A stretch of DNA of 64,000 nt, from positions 26,962,501 to 27,026,500 of the forward strand of contig NC_135364.1 in NCBI RefSeq assembly GCF_051622035.1. The letters run 5' to 3'. The notes beneath the pieces were generated by a model. That model saw nothing but the letters and a program-made list of their open reading frames with translations. It did no database searches and had not been told where the DNA came from. Position 1 is the stretch's first letter, and each line of letters starts with the position of its first letter. The position numbers and the translations under genes were made by a program. Of the stretch, positions 57,830 through 64,000 are shown piece by piece. The DNA comes from Arctopsyche grandis. Taxonomy: Eukaryota; Arthropoda; Insecta; Trichoptera; Hydropsychidae.

Positions 57830-58350
57830 ATGTGTAGGAATATTGGGTGTAAATAAATTGGCTTTATCTATGGAAGCTCAAACAGTTTAACACTTGCGTT
57901 AATGTGTAAAAGCGTGTGCTTTAAGTTAATACAATGCAAAATCTGCGAGGCTTATTATTGTAATTAGATATAAAAATCATTTTATCATGTATCAAACGTC
58001 GAATAATATAAATTACGTGCAAAAATAAGAATGTCATTCCAAGGCGGATTTCATTTTCACACCGACCGTTGAGCGCAGCTCCTCTCTCTTGCACCCGTGA
58101 GGCAAGTGTACAAGGAGCTTCCCGTGAAAATAATTATTTCTGTTGAAATTGATTTATGTTTTTTTTTTTAATTTCGTAATGACATAATTCGAATCATCAA
58201 GGTTTTCATGATAAGTGCAAACAATATGAACATTCTACATTCAGTTTATTTGGAGATATATAACAAAATATAAGTTCTGGATACTTGCTATCCATCACAG
58301 TGCGGCAAGTGTTGAGTAACATTATATATGATTTTTTATACCGACATCTA
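57830..58350. other. AT-rich intergenic stretch
   Basis: No feature recognised. Confidence 0.5.
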
Positions 58351-58355
58351 TGTAT

Positions 58356-58852
58356 TGTTATGTACCCCGCTTATCACTCTAGTTCCCACAATATCAAATG
58401 TACTTTTCACACGCTCATATACGTGAATAACAAAACTATAAAAATTCCTGTAATAGTATATTCAGATAACACAGGAATGTGCCCAGCCCATAAGATAACA
58501 AATCATTTATATAGATCGCCATTCGATCGCATTAGTCAGTCATCATCATCGACTCCGAGAGTGACAGTCATCATCATCGACTCTGAGAGTGACAGTCGTC
58601 ATCATAAAGACTCCAAGAACGCGTCCGCAAATAACGGTCAGCACAGCAGCAGAATAAAGTGAACGAAAGTTAAAGTTATAGTGAAATAGTTCTACGTGTC
58701 TCCTATTATAAAAGTCATCGTTCCATAATCTATCGTTTTCGAATATATCTATAATATAAGATAAATGTAACATTTTAATAATAATAAAGAAACTTGGTTG
58801 GTTAACCAAGTAGTAAATAAAAATTAAATAAATATTTTCCTGGAACGTGACA
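58356..58852 (+). mobile_element. Solo LTR (fossil), 497 bp
   Basis: Begins TGTTATGTACCCCGC and ends CTGGAACGTGACA, flanked by GTAT (58352-58355 and 58853-58856). It contains a duplicated ~28-bp segment around CATCATCATCGACTC and AATAAA near 58787. No internal region is attached. Confidence 0.75.
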
Positions 58853-58945
58853 GTATGTATGTATATTAGTTATGTAAATATGTCCAATTAAAAGTGATAT
58901 TGAACCTACAAAGTTACTTGCAACTTTCAATTTCATCTGGGGTAT

Positions 58946-59330
58946 TGTTACGTACGCCGCGGATTGAGCGAATTGCACTTAGACCAACGGATATCTGTTA
59001 TCGGATTAACTAAGTGCATGCACTTACTTCCAAGGATTATATCTGGACTCTAAGTGCATTTAGGCTAAACAATGACCGTTATTAGTTTTTTCTCAGAATC
59101 GGTACGGGGAGACCCAATGTCGTGGAAATACATATCCGAATACGTGACTATACAACAGGTAAACAGATTAGGCGTCCTGAGAGATCTACCCTTTATAAGG
59201 CGGTACGTAGGCGATATCATGAAATTCTGGACTGAGCACTGCCAGTGCGTGTATCTCCTTAATCATCAATAAATGCTGTGAAACGACTGTTGGCCTTTTA
59301 CTTGGATCCTCCACCCACCCCTACGCAACA
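58946..59330 (+). mobile_element. Solo LTR (fossil), 385 bp
   Basis: Begins TGTTACGTACGCC and ends CTACGCAACA, flanked by GTAT (58942-58945 and 59331-59334). CAATAAATGC near 59268 would be the polyadenylation signal. Near-identical to the minus-strand copy at 5351-5735. Confidence 0.88.
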
Positions 59331-59334
59331 GTAT

Positions 59335-60020
59335 CAATATCGAGTCAAGTCAGTGAGCTCGCGCGTCATTTATTTGTGTCTTGCGTTTGCGTAGTGAGCG
59401 GGATAAACGTGGTTTCAATGATTGATGGCAATTTGTTCATCATTAAACTATGAAAATAAAACATGGAGACAAATATGGTACATCGGAAACCCACCAGGGA
59501 TTCTATTCAGCAAGTGTCGATATATGTATTCACGAACTCAAAATTAAAATCTTTATTATTCAAATCGCGTGCAGCGTAAGGCTAGGCATGTTATTTTATA
59601 TGAAGTATCATTGCAATAAAAATCGATAACGATATCCGTATCTGCATATATTGCAATTTTAGATAAGCGCCATAACATTCGTGGATAGAATGATCTTGTA
59701 ATTATAATATTAATATAACATTATAAAATGAAGTTTTACGGAATGGGATCGCGGCCAACTTAATTTAATCGGCGTGTTGACGACGAACGATGAGATAATT
59801 TCGTATAAATATACCGTTTAACGGTGATTTAATACGCCCTTTGGCGATTCACCAGTCGCCGAACGAGATGCACATTCGTATTATCTTAATTTAGGTGGAA
59901 AGGTGACTGTGTTGCCAGTAATAATTAACCTGGTTCTAAAGGTGGCCGTTGAATTAGAGATTTGTCCGCAGGCAAGTCTCTAGAAATTTGTCTACCGTAG
60001 ATATTGTACATATATGTTAA
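59335..60020. other. AT-rich intergenic stretch
   Basis: No feature recognised. Confidence 0.5.
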
Positions 60021-60024
60021 TTAA

Positions 60025-60382
60025 CCAGCGGCGTAGACTGGTGGTTAGCATATTGTGCTTTCGAGCGGTGGTCACGGGTTCGAGCCCCACTAGAGTTGCG
60101 CTGCTGGCCAGATCATGGTTTGTGACTCCAGGTCGATCGTTTCTTATCAGATTTTACCATTTTTTTTCATTTTAATTGAAACATGGCCATCTCCTTTCCA
60201 ATCTCTGTTGCTAATCTCAAAATATTCAGCGTCTTGAGGTTCGCCAGTTTGATTATAATATGCTGCACTGTGGATGTTTGCATGAATTCGCATTGTATAA
60301 AATGCTTATGTATATTGATTGTATTTTATCTGTATAAGATCTATAAAGGCGAACTTTCATGTTCTATTAAATAAAATAAAAA
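60025..60382 (+). mobile_element. tRNA-headed SINE, copy S8 (second tail type)
   Basis: Box A TAGACTGGTGGTTAGCA (about 60034), box B GGGTTCGAGCCCC (60077), body CAGGTCGATCGTTTCTTATC, tail GGATGTTTGCATGAATTCGC and CATGTTCTATTAAATAAAA. Confidence 0.85.
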
Positions 60383-62555
60383 TCCCACTAGATTGTCTCA
60401 GATAAAGTTTCTGTTCATCACATACATAAAACAGTTGGACCTGGTGATCCTAGTTGTATTCGTCATCGTATCAGGAATTTCGAGGAACCTTTATTAAGTA
60501 TTGGATCGGACATAATAGTAATTGCTTTAAAATGTGCATATTTTAAAAATTAGATTTGCGATTATTATTTTACTTACAGGTATTATGTTTGTGAAAAAAT
60601 TTTACCTTCAGATTTTGATTCAATGTGGATCCCCAGTCTGGCTTTTGTGGTTTTAAAAAAAGTGTGTGTTTTCTGACTCATTGTATTTGAGGATAACTCG
60701 GACACCGTTAGGGCGCAGACACATGGAGTGGTACGTGGCATGCGTTTTTTTTAGATTTCGTTTTGTCAAAAAATCGTTAGCACGCCTAATCTATCATATG
60801 ACTACTATCCAGGCCAAAACTTTCGGTAATATTATGTCCTTGTATTGTATAGATTTGACAGTGATCGATAATGATGATTCTTGTATTTGAAGTAGTAAGA
60901 CCGTACGAATTAACAATGACATGAAGATACGCCCATCACAGCTGGAGTCTATCTAGGCATGGCGTGCCGTACGATCCAGTGTGTTTGCTCCATAAATCCA
61001 ATCGAGCTGAAATAACTTTTTCCAATTTAAATCCAATCGAGCTGAAAAAGCATTTTCAATTGTAGATTTCTTTTATTTAAAAATATTTCTTTGAGTTTTT
61101 TATGTACTAATTTTTATGTTATAATCTATAGGATGGAACGTAAGACTTATGAGAACTGAGCATGCTGTCGCATTCATGCAATGTGTTTTAACATTGTAAG
61201 GACGTAAAATAATTTTTAATTATTTCTTATAATATTATTACAATATAATTCAATGCCAGGTCTTTAATAATATTACTGTAAGTTTTGCTGTACATAACAT
61301 TACCTTGACAGTTACTTTTATCGGCTAAAAACGAAACACGAACTCAATATTAATAAAAATAAAAGTCAAATTCTACCGACGCACGAACAATGTTGTATTT
61401 TTAAACCAAAATGAAATTCGAAACTGAAACGAATTGTAATTGGCCATTGCGGGTCGAGTGCGTGGTTAATGCGATAGTATGTACATTTTACGCAAGTCTA
61501 ATCCTAGAAAAAGTTTTTTTTTGTTAATTTAAATCCCAAAATTGCATTCGCAAAATGAATTTTTTTGCGGAAAAAAGATTCCTTAAAATCGAAATTGACA
61601 GATTTGTTTCATTATATTTCTCTCGTTGGATATGTCGACAAATTTGCTAGCTAGAAACTCTACGAGAGACTTGTTGTAAATTTATCAAACACTCAAACTG
61701 GACCAATGTAGGTACTTTGGTTTTTCATATCAAAGTCGTCACAATATTTAACCCTTTCGTCCGTCCAAGGAGGGTGAATAAATTAAATTCACACACAAAG
61801 GCCGTATGTGTAATGCGTATAAACAATGCGTGCACTCGAATGGGAGATCTTTTATTGGCTCTCTTCCGGCGGAAGTGTCGTTGTGACGTTTCACACCTAT
61901 GGCGTTTTGGAATATGCAGTCAGTCACACACTCGATAATGTCATTTTGACGTATCTCTCCAGTCTATGTAGAATATCAATTCGCCGATGATGCGGGTGAA
62001 TCATCATGAACATATTGTATAATCGATATTTTTAATTTCTCCGAACACACCCATGTATGCGATCAACCGTGCCATTGACCCACTTTTACTCTGCTTAGTA
62101 GTCATCGATCAACTTATTGAAATTTTTGTGTTGTGATGGGTAGATTCAAGGTATTATTTTTATTTTTATTTTTTTGTATGCTGCGTGTTTGTTTGGTCGT
62201 GCTAAAAATATGCATGAGTTTACCAGAGGCGTGTTTTTCATTTTATGTTTGCTAATTACTGTTCGTTGTATGTAGGAGTGTTTGGTTTTGAATTCAATGT
62301 ATGTGTGCTTGATTGAATTTGAACCGTGTCAAATTTTCGTGCGATGGTCCTTGATGTGTCGAATTCTTTTGGAAATATGGTTTCCTTACTCTCGAGCGGT
62401 AAATTTGTAATTACGTCTATATGTGTACGTGACTGTGCTAGAAATGGCTCTGTTTATTGCTATTAATCGATATGTGAGATGTAATCGTGTGAGTAAAATG
62501 ATTTTGTATTGCTGGTGATTGCGAAATACTGTAGTAGTACATTTTTTGTATGTTA
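60383..62555. other. AT-rich intergenic stretch
   Basis: A diverged near-duplication (AATCCAATCGAGCTGAAA) lies at about 60996 and 61029. No gene was recognised. Confidence 0.5.
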
Positions 62556-62557
62556 GG

Positions 62558-62965
62558 GTGTTGATTGGTGGTTAGTATATTATGCTTTCGAGCAGAGTGG
62601 TCACGGGTTCGAGTTCCACTAGAGTCCCGCTGCTGGCCAGACCTTGGTTTGTGACTGCAGGTCGATCGTTTCTTATCAAAGTTTGCCAATTTTTCTGATT
62701 TTAGTTGAAAAAGTTCCAATATAATTGGCTTCTCCTTTCCAATCTCTCTTGCTAATCTCATGTTATTCAGCGTCTTGAGGTTCGCCAGTTTGATTATAAA
62801 ATGCTGCAAATTTTTCCATAGATGTCACTGTGGATGTTTGTATGAATTCCTATTGTAGAAAACGCTTATGTATATTGATTATATGTATTTTATCTGTATA
62901 TGTAAGTGCACTATCCGCTTTGGACCGATCTGTAAAGGCAAGTATTCATGTTCAATAAAATAATC
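62558..62965 (+). mobile_element. tRNA-headed SINE, copy S9 (second tail type)
   Basis: Box A TTGATTGGTGGTTAGTA (62561), box B GGGTTCGAGTTCC (62605), the same body and tail as S8, ending TTCATGTTCAATAAAATAA. Confidence 0.85.
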
Positions 62966-62976
62966 AGATGGCATGA

Positions 62977-63640
62977 TTTCACGACTAAACGTTCACCGAC
63001 AAAACATTCATCGACATAATGTCCACGATAGGACGTCAGAGACAAAATGCTCACACGATGGAACGTTCGCAAACATAACGTCACAGTCAAAACGTTCACG
63101 CGACAGAATGTTCGCTTATAATATGATTTTTTAAATGTAATTATCAAAAAATAATTATAACCAGTTGCAGCTCGTTTATAAGAATTCCAGCGCTGCATCA
63201 ACCTTAAGAAAAATTACGAAAAACATGCATTTACAATTTGTGAATACAAATGCAATAAAAATGATTAGATATTTAACATACTCATTATTAATGAGTATGT
63301 CAAATATCTAAATGCAAGTTGAACATGAAATTTTTGTTTACTGCGGCTTCTATGCACGAACCGCCACTGAAAAAAAGAAGAAAAATATTTCGCACACTTA
63401 AAATCCACAGTATATACATATATCGAATTCTTGATATATAAGTTATTTTTATGAAAAAAAAAATCATTTTTGAACGTTTTGTAGGTGGACATTCTGTCGT
63501 GTAACACGTGTAAACGTTCTGTCGTTTACTTGTTCGTGAGTGTTTTGTGAACGTTCTGTCGTGGACATTTAGCCGATGAGCATTCGGACCGTGAACGTTT
63601 TGTCCGTGAATGTTTTGTCCGTGAATATTTTGTCGGGGCA
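62977..63640. mobile_element. Element with arms of GACAAAACGTTCAC-type words, ~660 bp
   Basis: The left arm (62977-63120) has about nine words such as CGACAAAACATTCAT and GACATAATGTCCACG. The right arm (about 63485-63640) has the same words inverted (GTGAACGTTTTGTCCG). Between them lie AT-rich sequence and a 21-bp hairpin. Non-coding. Confidence 0.65.
63266..63310. repeat. 21-bp hairpin inside the word-array element
   Basis: TAGATATTTAACATACTCATT pairs with 63290-63310 at 20 of 21 positions around a 3-base loop. Confidence 0.8.
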
Positions 63641-63644
63641 CTGG

Positions 63645-64000
63645 TCTGGGCACTGGTCTGGGCACTGGTATCGGGATACATGGTCTGGGTGACAAAATCA
63701 TACTCATTAATGACATGAGCATCATTCATACAGAGTTTTCAGATACTTGAGCATTTACTCGACCCAAGCATGCAAATCTAACCATTCACTCACACAAATT
63801 AATAATTTAATTTGATCTGAAAATGTCTTAAAGATCTGGAATTCATACTTCATTAAGTATTAGTGGTATACATATTATGTATATGTAGATCACAAAGCTG
63901 GTGTTATATTGAAGTCTAGACCTGTCACATTGATTCTAGGAGGCCGCATGTCCGGCCATTTTATTATATTCTCTGCACGCTCACGATGTCCGCATGCAAG
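63645..64000. other. Unassigned right edge
   Basis: A triple GGGCACTGGTCT-type direct repeat (63635-63670) abuts the word-array element. Otherwise no feature was seen. Confidence 0.4.

Noticed and set aside
63300-63725. 141-codon minus-strand frame rich in HGQN and PRPVP repeats
   Set aside because: The repeats are the 15-bp words of the foldback arm read as protein.
1-64000. CRISPR array, bacterial operon or rRNA genes
   Set aside because: Introns, SINEs and DNA transposons show a eukaryotic nuclear sequence. The satellite has no spacer-repeat pattern of a CRISPR array.

Overview
The window looks like a gene-poor, AT-rich stretch of an insect nuclear genome. It holds only four recognisable host genes. 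They are split by introns with clean GT/AG borders, and their proteins resemble insect families recalled from memory (a Pgam5 phosphatase, an EF-hand protein like Drosophila CG11638, and two fatty-acid-binding proteins). The order of insect could not be fixed from sequence alone. Most of the rest is old repeat sequence: LTR remnants, hAT derivatives, TTAA- and TAA-target MITEs, Helitron-like elements, tRNA-headed SINEs, LINE tails and foldback hairpins.

Layout. 1-4400 is a nest of LTR fragments in both orientations, broken into by a hAT derivative and containing a TTAA MITE that carries a solo LTR. 4562-9203 is Pgam5 (+, five exons); its 3.5 kb second intron carries a solo LTR, an RTE tail and an array of diverged ~150-bp units with an ACTTCCGG-like core. 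9450-11870 is a GC-rich satellite block edged by A/T runs. 13692-15820 is the EF-hand gene (-, five exons), convergent with Pgam5. Its first intron holds a hAT derivative that itself contains a MITE. 15980-35000 is a long intergenic stretch made of nested mobile elements: one Helitron-like copy carries three further elements, one of which holds a SINE.

35174-43906 holds two tandem, same-strand FABP genes, each with the same four exons and intron phases. They look like a duplicated pair. The upstream copy has the usual R-x-Y ligand motif, while the downstream copy has R-x-F and a changed C-terminus. Mobile elements sit in introns of both. 43910-64000 has no recognisable coding exon. It holds a hAT derivative with transposase N-terminal remains, several hairpin MITEs, twin TAA-target MITEs, two nearby solo LTRs and SINEs, plus two GC-richer stretches (about 47.2-47.8 kb and 51.8-52.1 kb) that could be untranslated first exons.

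The most unusual structures are three elements (25.67-26.44, 52.88-53.44 and 62.98-63.64 kb). Their arms are runs of degenerate ~15-bp words, a GACA-A/T-rich part followed by a CG-rich part, facing each other across an AT-rich core. Other notable structures are a hairpin family sharing an ATATCCAG loop or arm word, and a 72-bp/360-bp higher-order GC satellite with a small related module about 30 kb away.
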